Of a stretch of DNA of 64,000 nucleotides, positions 8,721-17,687 are shown piece by piece. The stretch lies in contig NZ_JAKEVD010000008.1 in NCBI RefSeq assembly GCF_022398325.1, positions 1-64,000 of the forward strand, in the 5' to 3' direction. This DNA is from Shewanella sp. Isolate13 (GTDB taxonomy: Bacteria > Pseudomonadota > Gammaproteobacteria > Enterobacterales > Shewanellaceae). How positions within the stretch are numbered: the stretch's first letter is position 1; every line of letters starts with the position of its first letter. A program made the position numbers and the translations under genes. Below the pieces are notes generated by a model. That model saw only the letters and a program-made list of their open reading frames with translations. It was not told the DNA's origin and searched no databases.

Positions 8721-8748
8721 AAAAAAGCCCAGCGATTAAGCTAGGCTC
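8721..8748 (-). terminator. Intrinsic terminator of motY
   Basis: On the minus strand AGCCTAGC-TTAATC-GCTGGGCT forms an 8-bp stem with one U-G pair, then six T. It starts about 20 bp after the motY stop codon. Confidence 0.85.
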
Positions 8749-8767
8749 TTCAGAGTTTCATGGTTGG

Positions 8768-9637
8768 CTAGAGTGGTTTACTAATTCTAATCACGACCCT
8801 ACGGTTTCGCGCCCGCTCATCAATCGTCTCGTTAGACGCGACATGCCTCCTCTCGCCGTGACCGAGTGTATGAATACGATTTTGGCCAATCCCACTGGCT
8901 ACAAAAAATTCCTTCACCGAATCTGCGCGTTTTTCAGATACTTTTTGATTCACGCTACGACCGCCATAGCTATCTGTATAGGCATCGATCAGAACCAAGT
9001 CAACATTTTGGTCGTAAGCTAAATATTCTTGTACTCTTGCAATCTGTGACTTTGCATAACGAGTTAACTCTGTACCACCAGATTCATAGGTTAGTACCGT
9101 AAAGGCGATATCCTCGAACGAATAGGGTAATAACGAAGACAAACACGACTTAAACTCTGCATATTGGCGTCTAAAGTTCACCGCCGAGAGACCGACCGCG
9201 ATCTTATTCGCTTCATTATACCAATCGGCATAATAGAAAGTTGGTTGCATACCACTTTCTAACTCCGCAAGCATTGACCAAGCGGCGTTACGTGGAACTT
9301 CTCCACTAAAGTACTTCTGATAAGTGAGCTCGGTGATCTCTTTTGACAGCACTCCCGGGCGCCAAGCTGGAGCCATGCTCATCAACTTAGCTTGAGTAAC
9401 CTGATCGGGCTTAACCCACATATCTAGGGTGAAGTTCAAGTTATGATCTTTACCAGCCCGACTGGTAAACACCGCTTTACCATAGGCAGGAATATCGTGC
9501 TCAAGGCGACACATTATTGGATTATTACCACTTAAACGCCACTGCGACTCCTCTAAAGAAGCGACATACTGCCTCAGCTCTGCATTCACAAAAAATGGCA
9601 GGCACAATAATGATGCTAAAATAACCCTAAGCCGCAT
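8768..9637 (-). CDS. motY: Sodium-type flagellar protein MotY
   Basis: A protein of 289 aa expected to form the T ring around the basal body of sodium-driven polar flagella, where it helps anchor stator units to peptidoglycan. A signal peptide of about 19 residues (ending VNA) precedes the MotY-specific N-terminal domain (SQWRLSGNNPIMCRLEHDIPAYG, TSRAGKDHNLNF). The C-terminal OmpA-like domain (about 160-289) contains DAYTDSYGGRSVNQ and ERARNRRVVI. The ATG at 9637 starts the signal peptide; the 41 in-frame codons before it are not family-like. It is divergent from rnt, an arrangement also known in Vibrio and Shewanella. Confidence 0.9.
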   Translation of the reverse strand: MRLRVILASLLCLPFFVNAELRQYVASLEESQWRLSGNNPIMCRLEHDIPAYGKAVFTSRAGKDHNLNFTLDMWVKPDQVTQAKLMSMAPAWRPGVLSKEITELTYQKYFSGEVPRNAAWSMLAELESGMQPTFYYADWYNEANKIAVGLSAVNFRRQYAEFKSCLSSLLPYSFEDIAFTVLTYESGGTELTRYAKSQIARVQEYLAYDQNVDLVLIDAYTDSYGGRSVNQKVSEKRADSVKEFFVASGIGQNRIHTLGHGERRHVASNETIDERARNRRVVIRISKPL

Positions 9638-9777
9638 AAAATTACTCTCTAAATTTGTATCACCCCTTTCTATCGGCAAAGATTTATCTTTCTTTAGCCT
9701 ATAAAACAACCAAACGCACATGACAGTGAATATCAGTTGCAGCATAATAGGCGCCTGCACACTTTTGGGAAATTTTA

Positions 9778-10455
9778 ATGACTGACACTTTTGACCCTAA
9801 TTTAATGAAAAACCGCTTTAGAGGGTATTTCCCAGTGGTCATCGATGTTGAAACCGCGGGTTTTAACGCGAAAACTGATGCACTTTTAGAAATTGCAGTC
9901 AGCATGCTAAAAATGGACGAAGACGGCGTTCTCGGGCTTGATAAAACGCTCCATTTTAATATTGAGCCATTCGAAGGTGCAAATCTTGAGCCTGAAGCGT
10001 TGGCTTTTACCGGTATCGACCCAACCAACCCACTCCGTGGTGCCGTCAGTGAGAAAGAAGCCTTTTTAGAGATCTTTAAAGAAGTCAAAAAAGCACAAAA
10101 AGCGGCAGGTTGTCATCGCAGTATTATTGTTGCTCATAATGCGTCTTTCGATCACGGCTTTGTCACCCAAGCTATTGAGCGTAATAGCCTAAAGCGTACA
10201 CCATTTCACCCTTTTGCCACCTTTGATACCGCGACATTAGCGGGATTAGCAATTGGGCACACTGTACTAGCAAAAGCCTGCGCGATGGCGGGGATCCCCT
10301 TCGATAACCGTGAAGCCCACTCAGCGCTATATGATACCGAGCGCACCGCAGAGTTATTCTGCCTGATTGTGAACCGCTGGAAAGCACTTGGTGGCTGGCC
10401 TTTTATTGCTGATGAAGCGCAAACAGAGAAACCTCTGGACACGATTGAGCCTTAA
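9778..10455 (+). CDS. rnt: Ribonuclease T
   Basis: A 3'-5' exoribonuclease of 225 aa that trims tRNA 3' ends and matures stable RNAs. The DEDD exonuclease motifs are visible: VIDVETAG (Asp23 and Glu25), the [10 protein letters not shown] motif near 122, and [14 protein letters not shown] near 180-193. Length is typical. It is transcribed away from motY and ends at a bidirectional terminator. Confidence 0.96.
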   Translation: MTDTFDPNLMKNRFRGYFPVVIDVETAGFNAKTDALLEIAVSMLKMDEDGVLGLDKTLHFNIEPFEGANLEPEALAFTGIDPTNPLRGAVSEKEAFLEIFKEVKKAQKAAGCHRSIIVAHNASFDHGFVTQAIERNSLKRTPFHPFATFDTATLAGLAIGHTVLAKACAMAGIPFDNREAHSALYDTERTAELFCLIVNRWKALGGWPFIADEAQTEKPLDTIEP

Positions 10456-10514
10456 GCTTTCTAGATAAGTCTCTCAAGCGTCAACTGACCTTATAACGGG
10501 ACAAACGATAGAAA

Positions 10515-10546
10515 CAAAAAAGCTGCGATTAACGCAGCTTTTTTTA
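10515..10546. terminator. Bidirectional terminator between rnt and peroxiredoxin
   Basis: AGCTGCG-ATTAA-CGCAGCT forms a 7-bp stem flanked by A6 on the left and T7 on the right. It can stop rnt on the plus strand and the peroxiredoxin on the minus strand. Confidence 0.9.
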
Positions 10547-10576
10547 TGCATTCTAACTTACAATTTCATTAAGAAA

Positions 10577-11182
10577 TTATAGTGAATCAGCATTGTCTGT
10601 TAAGTAAGAAGCTACGCCTTCTGGGCTTGCATCCATACCTTTGTCACCCTTTTCCCAACCCGCTGGGCAAACGTCACCGTGATCTTCGTGGAATTGAAGT
10701 GCATCAACCATACGGATCATTTCATCAACGTTACGACCTAATGGAAGATCGTTAACCACTTGGTGACGAACTTGACCTTCTTTGTCGATTAGGAAAGAGC
10801 CACGGAATGCAACACCCGCTTCTGGATGCTCTACATCGTAAGCTTTACAGATCTCGTGCTTAACGTCAGCAACTAGCGTGTATTGAACTTGGCCAATACC
10901 GCCCTTGTCTACTGGTGTGTTACGCCACGCGTTATGAGTAAACTGAGAGTCGATTGAAACACCGATAACTTCAACGCCACGCTTCTTAAACTCGTCCATG
11001 CGGTGATCGAAAGCGATCAGCTCTGATGGACACACGAAAGTGAAGTCAAGTGGGTAGAAGAATACTACAGCTGGTTTTCCTTTAATTGCTTCTGATAGGG
11101 TAAAGCTATCAACAATCTCACCATTGCCTAGTACTGCAGCAGCTGTAAAATCAGGGGCCGGGCGGCCTACTAATACGCTCAT
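10577..11182 (-). CDS. Typical 2-Cys peroxiredoxin (Prx1/AhpC class)
   Basis: A cytoplasmic thiol peroxidase of 201 aa that reduces H2O2 and organic peroxides. Peroxidatic Cys51 lies in FTFVCPSE, and resolving Cys172 in DVCPAGW. The GGIGQ-like segment (94-98) and the C-terminal extension suggest the oxidation-sensitive eukaryotic-like Prx1 type rather than E. coli AhpC. No AhpF neighbour is present, so thioredoxin is the likely reductant. It has its own promoter at 11238-11265 and ends at a shared terminator. Confidence 0.93.
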   Translation of the reverse strand: MSVLVGRPAPDFTAAAVLGNGEIVDSFTLSEAIKGKPAVVFFYPLDFTFVCPSELIAFDHRMDEFKKRGVEVIGVSIDSQFTHNAWRNTPVDKGGIGQVQYTLVADVKHEICKAYDVEHPEAGVAFRGSFLIDKEGQVRHQVVNDLPLGRNVDEMIRMVDALQFHEDHGDVCPAGWEKGDKGMDASPEGVASYLTDNADSL

Positions 11183-11498
11183 TTTATTTCTCCATCTATG
11201 GATTGCTAAAAACGCTGTTTCGTTTTAAATCTAAAGCATTATAGGCAGTGTATTTCTTTGCACAAGCTATTTGAGAACAATATCACCTTTTTAAATGAAC
11301 ATTTGATTAACCGATTACAGTCTGAACAATAACACCAAATCCCCACATTACCATTCACACTTTATTTTCATGTTTAGCTACAGCTAATTCACAAACCAGA
11401 CTGAATTCAAGATATAGCTTGCTGATGCTGGACATCTGGGGCTGTAACAGGCAAAAATGACGTCAACTCGAAAATATAAGAAATAGATTAATCATATT
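11183..11498. other. Divergent regulatory region, peroxiredoxin / transporter
   Basis: This 316-bp gap separates two divergent genes and holds the peroxiredoxin promoter at 11238-11265. I could not make out a full OxyR site. The transporter start at 11499 has no clear Shine-Dalgarno sequence. Confidence 0.5.
11238..11265 (-). promoter_or_regulatory. Predicted peroxiredoxin promoter
   Basis: On the minus strand TTGTGC (11260-11265) and a perfect TATAAT (11238-11243) are 16 bp apart, about 56 bp before the start codon. This leaves a short untranslated leader. Confidence 0.65.
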
Positions 11499-12818
11499 AT
11501 GAATGCTGTTGTCATTTCCGTTTGCTTAATGCTGGGATTAAGCCTTGCAAGAGTGAACGTCGTTATCGCGCTAACCATTAGTGCACTGGTTGCCGGTATC
11601 GTGGGTGGCATGAGCCTCCAAGATACGGTCGATGCTTTTAATACTGGCCTTGGTGGCGGCGCGCAGATCGCTTTGAGCTACGCCCTTCTTGGCGCCTTTG
11701 CAGTTGCCCTTTCACATTCAGGTCTAACAACACTGATCTCACGAAAGGTGATCTCCAGCTTAGGCAAAGAACAATCTCAAACCAACTTAAATCGCGTTCG
11801 TTGGGGGTTACTCATTGCCGTTTTGGCCATGGCCGTTTCTTCACAGAACATTTTGCCAATCCATATTGCGTTTATTCCTATTTTAATCCCACCTCTGCTA
11901 CATGTGATGTCTAAGCTTCATTTAGATAGACGATTGGTTGCTTGTGTACTGACTTTTGGTTTGGTCACAACTTACATGATCTTACCTGTCGGTTTTGGCG
12001 GTATTTTCTTGAATGATATTTTGCTTGCCAACTTAAAGAGTAACGGTTTGGATGCCACCCTAGGTCAAATCCCATCAGCAATGATGCTACCCGCTCTAGG
12101 TATGATTGCAGGTTTACTGGTTGCGGTATTTATCTCCTACAGAAAGCCAAGAGAATATAAAGAAGAACTGATTTTACAAGCTGAACCTGAAGAGGGGTTA
12201 AATCGCCGTAATATTATTATTGCGCTGATAGCGGTAGTCGCGACCTTAGCAACTCAAGTCTACACAGGTTCGATGATTTTTGGTGCCCTTGTTGGTTTTA
12301 TCATCTTCAGTTTTTCCGGTGCTTTGAGCCATGTTGCAGACCAAGATGTATTTAACCAAGGCGTTCGCATGATGGCCAATATTGGTTTTATCATGATTTC
12401 TGCCGCAGGTTTTGCAGCGGTTGTGAAAGAAACCGGTGATGTGATGAATCTCGTTGCATCACTCAGTGACATCATTGGTGATAACAAAGCCCTTGCCGCT
12501 TTCCTGATGTTGGTCGTTGGCTTATTAATCACCATGGGAATTGGCTCATCCTTCTCTACGATCCCAATTATCGCGACAATTTATGTACCTTTAGCCTTAA
12601 GCTTTGGTTTCTCTGTCGCTGCAACTATCGCATTAGTCGGTACCGCTGCTGCGCTGGGTGATGCAGGCTCTCCAGCATCAGATTCGACATTGGGCCCAAC
12701 AGCAGGCCTTAATGCCGATGGTCAGCATGACCATATTCAGGACAGCGTGATCCCAACCTTTATTCACTACAATATTCCGCTATTAGTATTTGGTTGGATA
12801 GCAGCTATGGTGCTGTAA
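11499..12818 (+). CDS. Na+/H+ antiporter family transporter (NhaC/YuiF-like)
   Basis: An inner-membrane transporter of 439 aa with about 11-12 hydrophobic helices in the ion-transporter fold. Family-like segments include [17 protein letters not shown], the [20 protein letters not shown] region, and the C-terminal [25 protein letters not shown] motif. The family is annotated as Na+/H+ antiporter, but some members (YuiF-like) may move amino acids, so the substrate is uncertain. It stands alone and ends at a bidirectional terminator. Confidence 0.8.
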   Translation: MNAVVISVCLMLGLSLARVNVVIALTISALVAGIVGGMSLQDTVDAFNTGLGGGAQIALSYALLGAFAVALSHSGLTTLISRKVISSLGKEQSQTNLNRVRWGLLIAVLAMAVSSQNILPIHIAFIPILIPPLLHVMSKLHLDRRLVACVLTFGLVTTYMILPVGFGGIFLNDILLANLKSNGLDATLGQIPSAMMLPALGMIAGLLVAVFISYRKPREYKEELILQAEPEEGLNRRNIIIALIAVVATLATQVYTGSMIFGALVGFIIFSFSGALSHVADQDVFNQGVRMMANIGFIMISAAGFAAVVKETGDVMNLVASLSDIIGDNKALAAFLMLVVGLLITMGIGSSFSTIPIIATIYVPLALSFGFSVAATIALVGTAAALGDAGSPASDSTLGPTAGLNADGQHDHIQDSVIPTFIHYNIPLLVFGWIAAMVL

Positions 12819-12884
12819 GCTAGATTTATAGCAGGTTATAGTCAAAGTAAAAGAACTTGATGTAGCTGGTTTAGAGCTGAAAAT

Positions 12885-12912
12885 AAAAAAGGAGCCATTT
12901 GGCTCCTTTTTT
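12885..12912. terminator. Bidirectional terminator between transporter and upp
   Basis: GGAGCC-ATTT-GGCTCC with A6 on the left and T6 on the right makes a symmetrical terminator for two convergent genes. Confidence 0.92.
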
Positions 12913-12934
12913 ATAATAGGATTCAGACTAAAGC

Positions 12935-13561
12935 TTATTTAGTACCGAAAATCTTATCACCCGCATCACCAAGACCAGGTAGGATATAACCTTGCTCGTT
13001 TAGGCAGTCATCAATTGACGCGGTATAAAGCTCGATATCAGGATGCGCTTTCTCAAGTGCAGCAACACCTTCTGGTGCAGCTACGAGTACGAGTGCTTTA
13101 ATCGCTGTACAACCGCGCTCTTTTAGTAGGTCGATAGTAGAGATCATCGAACCACCAGTCGCAAGCATTGGATCAACCACTAGCGCCATACGCTCAGGCA
13201 TGTTGCTTGCTAGTTTTTCAAAGTATGGAACTGGCTCAAGTGTCTCTTCGTCACGGTAAATACCAACAACAGAGATACGCGCACTCGGAACGTGCTCTAA
13301 TACGCCATCCATCATACCAAGGCCTGCACGTAAGATAGGTACTACCGTAACCTTCTTACCTTTGATCTGTTCAATTTCAACAGGACCATTCCAACCTTCG
13401 ATAGTGACTTTTTCTGTTTCAAAGTCAGCCGTTGCTTCATATGTTAGTAAACTGCCCACTTCTGCCGCTAGTTCGCGAAAACGCTTGGTACTGATATTAG
13501 CTTCGCGCATTAATCCAATTTTATGACGGACTAAAGGATGTTTAACTTCAACGACTTTCAT
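12935..13561 (-). CDS. upp: Uracil phosphoribosyltransferase
   Basis: A cytoplasmic salvage enzyme of 208 aa that converts uracil and PRPP to UMP. The PRPP-binding loop [12 protein letters not shown] lies near 128-139. The uracil-binding C-terminus reads [18 protein letters not shown]. The N-terminal [18 protein letters not shown] is typical. AGGAG precedes the ATG. It is divergent from purM, so pyrimidine salvage and purine synthesis share a regulatory region. Confidence 0.97.
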   Translation of the reverse strand: MKVVEVKHPLVRHKIGLMREANISTKRFRELAAEVGSLLTYEATADFETEKVTIEGWNGPVEIEQIKGKKVTVVPILRAGLGMMDGVLEHVPSARISVVGIYRDEETLEPVPYFEKLASNMPERMALVVDPMLATGGSMISTIDLLKERGCTAIKALVLVAAPEGVAALEKAHPDIELYTASIDDCLNEQGYILPGLGDAGDKIFGTK

Positions 13562-13676
13562 CTTGTTCTCCTAGTTTTCTAACGTATTTTTTACGGTAAA
13601 TTTTAACGATTTTAGTAGATTTGTTCGCGTAGGCAAACTTAAAGTTTCAAAAAGGCGGCAAATCGTGACCTCTGTC

Positions 13677-13700
13677 GCTAAGTTTATTGAAAAACTTAGC
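13677..13700. promoter_or_regulatory. 9-bp inverted repeat upstream of purM
   Basis: GCTAAGTTT-ATTGAA-AAACTTAGC is a perfect inverted repeat about 83 bp before the purM start. Just downstream TAGAAT plus a GGCGCCGC discriminator (about 13726-13739) may be the purM -10 region. I see no convincing PurR box, so this repeat is an alternative operator candidate. Confidence 0.35.
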
Positions 13701-13782
13701 TTTCGACGCTAACCACAAGCTGGTAGAATGGCGCCGCATAAAATCCTATAACAATCTATACCCGTACCCGAAGAGGATCTCC

Positions 13783-14823
13783 GTGAGCACTCCTACTACC
13801 CCACTAAGCTATAAAGATGCAGGCGTTGATATCGATGCCGGAAATGCACTAGTTAACAACATTAAGTCAGCAGTAAAACGTACCCGCCGTCCAGAAGTAA
13901 TGGGCAACCTAGGTGGTTTTGGTGCACTTTGTGAGCTACCAACTAAGTATAAGCATCCAGTACTGGTTTCTGGTACTGACGGTGTTGGCACTAAGCTACG
14001 CCTTGCTATCGACTATAAGAAACACGATAACGTCGGTGTTGATTTAGTTGCCATGTGTTCAAACGATCTCATCGTTGCAGGTGCAGAGCCACTGTTCTTC
14101 CTAGACTACTACGCAACAGGCAAACTCGATGTTGAAGTTGCCACCGCCGTTGTAAAAGGAATTGCTGAAGGCTGTGTACAATCAGGCTGTGCATTAATTG
14201 GCGGTGAAACTGCTGAAATGCCAGGCATGTACGAAGGCGAAGACTACGACCTAGCAGGTTTCTGTGTTGGTGTTGTAGAGAAAGAAGAAATCATCGACGG
14301 CACTAAAGTGCAAGACGGTGATGCGCTTATCGCATTAGCTTCAAGCGGTCCTCATTCAAATGGTTTCTCACTTATCCGCAAGGTATTAGAAGTGAGCAAG
14401 GCTGATCCTGAGCAAGAACTGGCAGGTAAACCTCTGATCGACCATTTACTAGAACCTACAAAAATTTACGTTAAATCTCTGCTTAAGTTACTTGAACAGC
14501 ATGATGTTCACGCAATGTCGCACATTACAGGTGGTGGCTTCTGGGAAAACATTCCACGCGTACTACCAGATGATTGCAAAGCAGTGGTTAACAGCGACTC
14601 ATGGCAATGGCCAGTCGTATTTAACTGGTTGATGGAAAACGGCAACATTTCACAATTTGAAATGTACCGCACCTTCAACTGTGGTGTTGGTATGGTTGTC
14701 GCCCTACCAGCAGACAAAGTCGATTCAGCCTTAACACTGCTAAATGCAGAAGGTGAAAACGCATGGTTAATCGGTAGCATTGCCAAGCGTAACGGCGAAG
14801 AAGAGCAAGTGGAGATCCTGTAA
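13783..14823 (+). CDS. purM: Phosphoribosylformylglycinamidine cyclo-ligase
   Basis: AIR synthetase, 346 aa, the fifth step of purine synthesis (FGAM to AIR, using ATP). The protein begins [24 protein letters not shown], as in E. coli PurM. Conserved features are [24 protein letters not shown] and [16 protein letters not shown]. The start is GTG at 13783 with AGAGGA seven bases upstream; an upstream in-frame TTG would add 32 unlike residues. The stop overlaps the purN start (TAATG). Confidence 0.96.
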   Translation: MSTPTTPLSYKDAGVDIDAGNALVNNIKSAVKRTRRPEVMGNLGGFGALCELPTKYKHPVLVSGTDGVGTKLRLAIDYKKHDNVGVDLVAMCSNDLIVAGAEPLFFLDYYATGKLDVEVATAVVKGIAEGCVQSGCALIGGETAEMPGMYEGEDYDLAGFCVGVVEKEEIIDGTKVQDGDALIALASSGPHSNGFSLIRKVLEVSKADPEQELAGKPLIDHLLEPTKIYVKSLLKLLEQHDVHAMSHITGGGFWENIPRVLPDDCKAVVNSDSWQWPVVFNWLMENGNISQFEMYRTFNCGVGMVVALPADKVDSALTLLNAEGENAWLIGSIAKRNGEEEQVEIL

Positions 14824-15467
14824 TGCCCCAGAGTTGTCGCGTTTTAGTATTAATTTCAGGTAACGGCAGTAATTTACAAGCCATTATCGATGGTTGCGAT
14901 GATAACCTTCAAGCGGAAGTTGTTGGTGTCATCAGTAATAAGCCAGACGCCTACGGATTAGTTCGCGCTCATCACAACGAGATTGATACCAGCTGCGTGA
15001 TAGCTCACACAGGTGAAACTAGACAAGAGTACGATGCTCGCTTGCTTAAAGCGATAGAAAAGTACCAGCCAGATCTTGTGGTCTTAGCAGGCTTTATGCG
15101 CATTTTAAGTGACGAGTTTGTACAGCGTTTCGAAGGTAAGATGGTTAACATCCACCCTTCTCTCTTGCCTAAATATACAGGTTTGAACACCCACCAACGC
15201 GCAATCGATGCAAAAGATACTGAACATGGCGCAAGCGTACACTTTGTGACGCCAGAGCTAGATTCAGGCCCGGTTATTTTGCAAGCTAAGGTTCCCGTTT
15301 ATGACGACGATACTGCCGAAACATTAGCAGAACGAGTTCATGAACAGGAGCATGCCATTTACCCGCTTGTGGTTAAATGGTTCAGCCAGCAACGTCTAGC
15401 GATGGTTGATGGCGTTGTTCGGCTTGATGGCCAAGCTCTTCCTGCTAACGGCTACGCTGCGGATTAA
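14823..15467 (+). CDS. purN: Phosphoribosylglycinamide formyltransferase (GART)
   Basis: A folate-dependent enzyme of 214 aa that converts GAR to FGAR. The N-terminal phosphate loop is ISGNGSNLQAII. The catalytic Asn and His lie in VNIHPSLLPKYTGLNTH and the Asp in VTPELDSGPVI. It is translationally coupled to purM by a TAATG overlap and followed by a terminator, giving a two-gene purMN operon. Confidence 0.97.
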   Translation: MPQSCRVLVLISGNGSNLQAIIDGCDDNLQAEVVGVISNKPDAYGLVRAHHNEIDTSCVIAHTGETRQEYDARLLKAIEKYQPDLVVLAGFMRILSDEFVQRFEGKMVNIHPSLLPKYTGLNTHQRAIDAKDTEHGASVHFVTPELDSGPVILQAKVPVYDDDTAETLAERVHEQEHAIYPLVVKWFSQQRLAMVDGVVRLDGQALPANGYAAD

Positions 15468-15501
15468 CGCAGCCCACGCCATAAGCTTACCCCCCGAAAA
15501 C

Positions 15502-15530
15502 GCCAGTAGCTAAACACTACTGGCTTTTTT
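15502..15530 (+). terminator. Terminator of purMN
   Basis: GCCAGTAG-CTAAACA-CTACTGGC is a perfect 8-bp stem followed by six T, 35 bp after purN. Confidence 0.92.
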
Positions 15531-15724
15531 ATATTATCTGTTGCGTCGCGGCCGCAGCTATTAGTACTTAGTCCTTGGAACAGTTCTTAGAAAACACCCG
15601 ATCAATATGAGTGTAATGCTGCCGTTTAAGCACCTCTTCATGCTCTCGCATCACACGAACCCGTTATTTGCCAAATAACCGTGCTAACATAAAAGCAACA
15701 ATCTCACATTTTATCGGGGGATAG

Positions 15725-17014
15725 ATGCTCAAGAAGCCATTGGAAATTTATCTATTAAGCCTATTTTTTTCAATAAGCTTGAGCTTTTCTGCCCACAGTA
15801 GCGAGAGACAAACGATAGAGCCTCAGAGTACCGAAAAACAGAATACCAAAAAACAGAGTACCGAAAAAAAAAGCGCTGACAACCATAGCACTAAGAGCCA
15901 AAGCCCCCATCAAAACGTACAGTCACATACAAACAATACAACGGGAAGTTATGGAATGAACAATCTCATTCCTGAGTGGCAACCCGACTTAAGAGAGCAA
16001 GATACGCGGTTTAAGGCGCAAAAAGGTGACTTCGTTGCCGTGCCTATTCCTATAGTCGATCCCACCATAGGCTCAGGTCTAGTCATTGCTGGAGCTTACT
16101 ACTATGGACAGACTGACGCTGAAAAGGCCTATCAGCCCGCTTCCAGTACTCAAGCTGTTGCCGCATACACAGATAACGACAGCTACGCCTATGGGCTGAT
16201 GCAACAAAACTACTGGGACGAAGACAGATGGCGATTCTCAGGTACCGCAGCCTATGTCTCTTTAAAATTAACCCTATTAGACGAAGCATACACTGACGGT
16301 GACTTTGGACTCGACTGGAATATCAAAGGCACCCTTTTAAAGGGGCAATTACTGCGTAGCATTGCACAAAATTGGTATCTTGGTGCGCAGTTAAGGTTAA
16401 TCGACAACGAACAGCTTATATCTGGATCCTCGCAAGGCGATAAGTTTAGCGGCAACAGCGAAGATGACACGGGTGAGGCCAAAGCCAATGGTAGCGGCTT
16501 ACTATTGCAATATGATAGCCGAGATAACCAAACTAACGCCTACTCGGGACAAAGATTTGAACTCGATGCCATGTTCAATGATGAGTTTCTCGGAAGCAGC
16601 AATACCTACCAATCTTATCAGGCACGCTACCGCTATTACCATCAGCTATTTGAACCTTTCGTATTGGGTTTTGAAGCGAGAGCCTGTGGTAAATATGGCC
16701 AAGCCCCTTTGTGGGATTACTGTACCTTAAACCTTAGAGGCTTCTCTGCAACCAAGTACCTAAATAAAGCATCGACATCGGGTCAAGTGGAAGCGCGTTG
16801 GAAGGTATGGGGAGACTTAGGTCTAGTGGCATTTGTAGGCTCAGGTTATAGCGCCGACAAAATTAAAGATCTATTTGATAAAGAGAGGATCGACAGTTAC
16901 GGTGTGGGCCTAAGATATATGGTACTTGATTCTCAGCGGGTGAATTTAAGAGTGGATTATGCTCGTTCAGGAACTAACGATGCTCTATATCTTTCGGTAG
17001 CAGAGGCGTTTTAA
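15725..17014 (+). CDS. Surface-antigen (D15/Omp85-like) outer-membrane beta-barrel protein
   Basis: An exported protein of 429 aa whose second half resembles the 'bacterial surface antigen' barrel of Omp85-type proteins. A signal peptide (about 1-25) is followed by a Gln/Ser/Thr/Lys-rich disordered segment (about 28-75) built partly from 5-residue repeats. Alternating-hydrophobicity strands continue to the end. There is no POTRA domain, so it is not BamA or TamA. Relatives are annotated as BamA/TamA-family outer-membrane proteins of unknown function. SD: GGGGG about 4 bases before ATG. Confidence 0.7.
   Translation: MLKKPLEIYLLSLFFSISLSFSAHSSERQTIEPQSTEKQNTKKQSTEKKSADNHSTKSQSPHQNVQSHTNNTTGSYGMNNLIPEWQPDLREQDTRFKAQKGDFVAVPIPIVDPTIGSGLVIAGAYYYGQTDAEKAYQPASSTQAVAAYTDNDSYAYGLMQQNYWDEDRWRFSGTAAYVSLKLTLLDEAYTDGDFGLDWNIKGTLLKGQLLRSIAQNWYLGAQLRLIDNEQLISGSSQGDKFSGNSEDDTGEAKANGSGLLLQYDSRDNQTNAYSGQRFELDAMFNDEFLGSSNTYQSYQARYRYYHQLFEPFVLGFEARACGKYGQAPLWDYCTLNLRGFSATKYLNKASTSGQVEARWKVWGDLGLVAFVGSGYSADKIKDLFDKERIDSYGVGLRYMVLDSQRVNLRVDYARSGTNDALYLSVAEAF
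15824..15868 (+). repeat. Three 15-bp tandem repeats inside the surface-antigen gene
   Basis: CAGAGTACCGAAAAA, CAGAATACCAAAAAA and CAGAGTACCGAAAAA follow one another in frame and encode QSTEK-QNTKK-QSTEK. Because the unit is a multiple of three, copy-number change would vary the length of the exposed linker without a frameshift. Confidence 0.85.
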
Positions 17015-17066
17015 CGAAGTCCTAGAGGCAGGCTAAACTACAGCGAACCTCCATCATAGGACTCAC

Positions 17067-17605
17067 TTACTTGACGCTATAGCCTTTGCCCTCAAGACAG
17101 GCGGCACGTGCTTTAAAATAGTTTTCAGAGCCTTGGGCATTAGTCGCCGCTGCTTGAGCCTGTGCATGTTGTTCGGCTTTTGCTTGCTGCTCCGCCTGCT
17201 GTATATTTGCCCGTCGACTTTGACGACGTGCAGCAACCGCTCCAATCATGGCACCATTTTCTGCGGCGTCACTGCGATCATCATCTCCCACTTCAGCAAT
17301 TACCGCCCCGGCTGCAGCGCCAGCCATTGCCCCCCGCATGCAGAACCTCTATCCGCCCCGGCAGGCTCGACCGATGCCGCCTCCTCACTCACACTGGTAA
17401 CCTCATTAGGGTTATATCCAGTTTGCTCAATAGCCCACTTATTACAACTCGCTTCATCGCTCGCCTGTTGTTGTGGTGACTGTCCTTTTTCTGGGAATAC
17501 ATATTGCTCTGCATAAACAGATGTAACAGCCAGCACACTCAATAAGGTCCCAATACTCAACTGGAAAACTTTCCCCTTGCAAGATTTAACGGTTTGATAA
17601 AACAT
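17067..17605 (-). pseudogene. Glycine-zipper (YMGG-like) exported protein, broken by a frameshift
   Basis: The 5' part (17605 to about 17327) encodes a signal peptide (MFYQTVK...SVYA) and a conserved-looking segment with ASCNKWAIEQTGYNP. The 3' part (about 17337-17067) reads in another frame: AMAGAAAGAVIAEVG, then AENGAMIGAVAARRQSRR and a Gln/Ala-rich tail. The switch falls at a run of six G near 17330-17336. One extra G would join the two into one ~180-aa protein with a continuous glycine zipper. It may be a true mutation, a slippage-controlled gene or a sequencing error. An AGAGGAG ribosome site precedes the ATG at 17605. Confidence 0.7.
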
Positions 17606-17687
17606 TCTGACTCCTCTTAGGGCCAAGGTGTATGTATCTGTGGCATAACCTTGCCCTTAATATTATTGGGTAATTCAAGCCCGAAGA

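Noticed and set aside
11220-11300. OxyR site at the peroxiredoxin promoter
   Set aside because: The four ATAG/CTAT elements with correct spacing could not be found.
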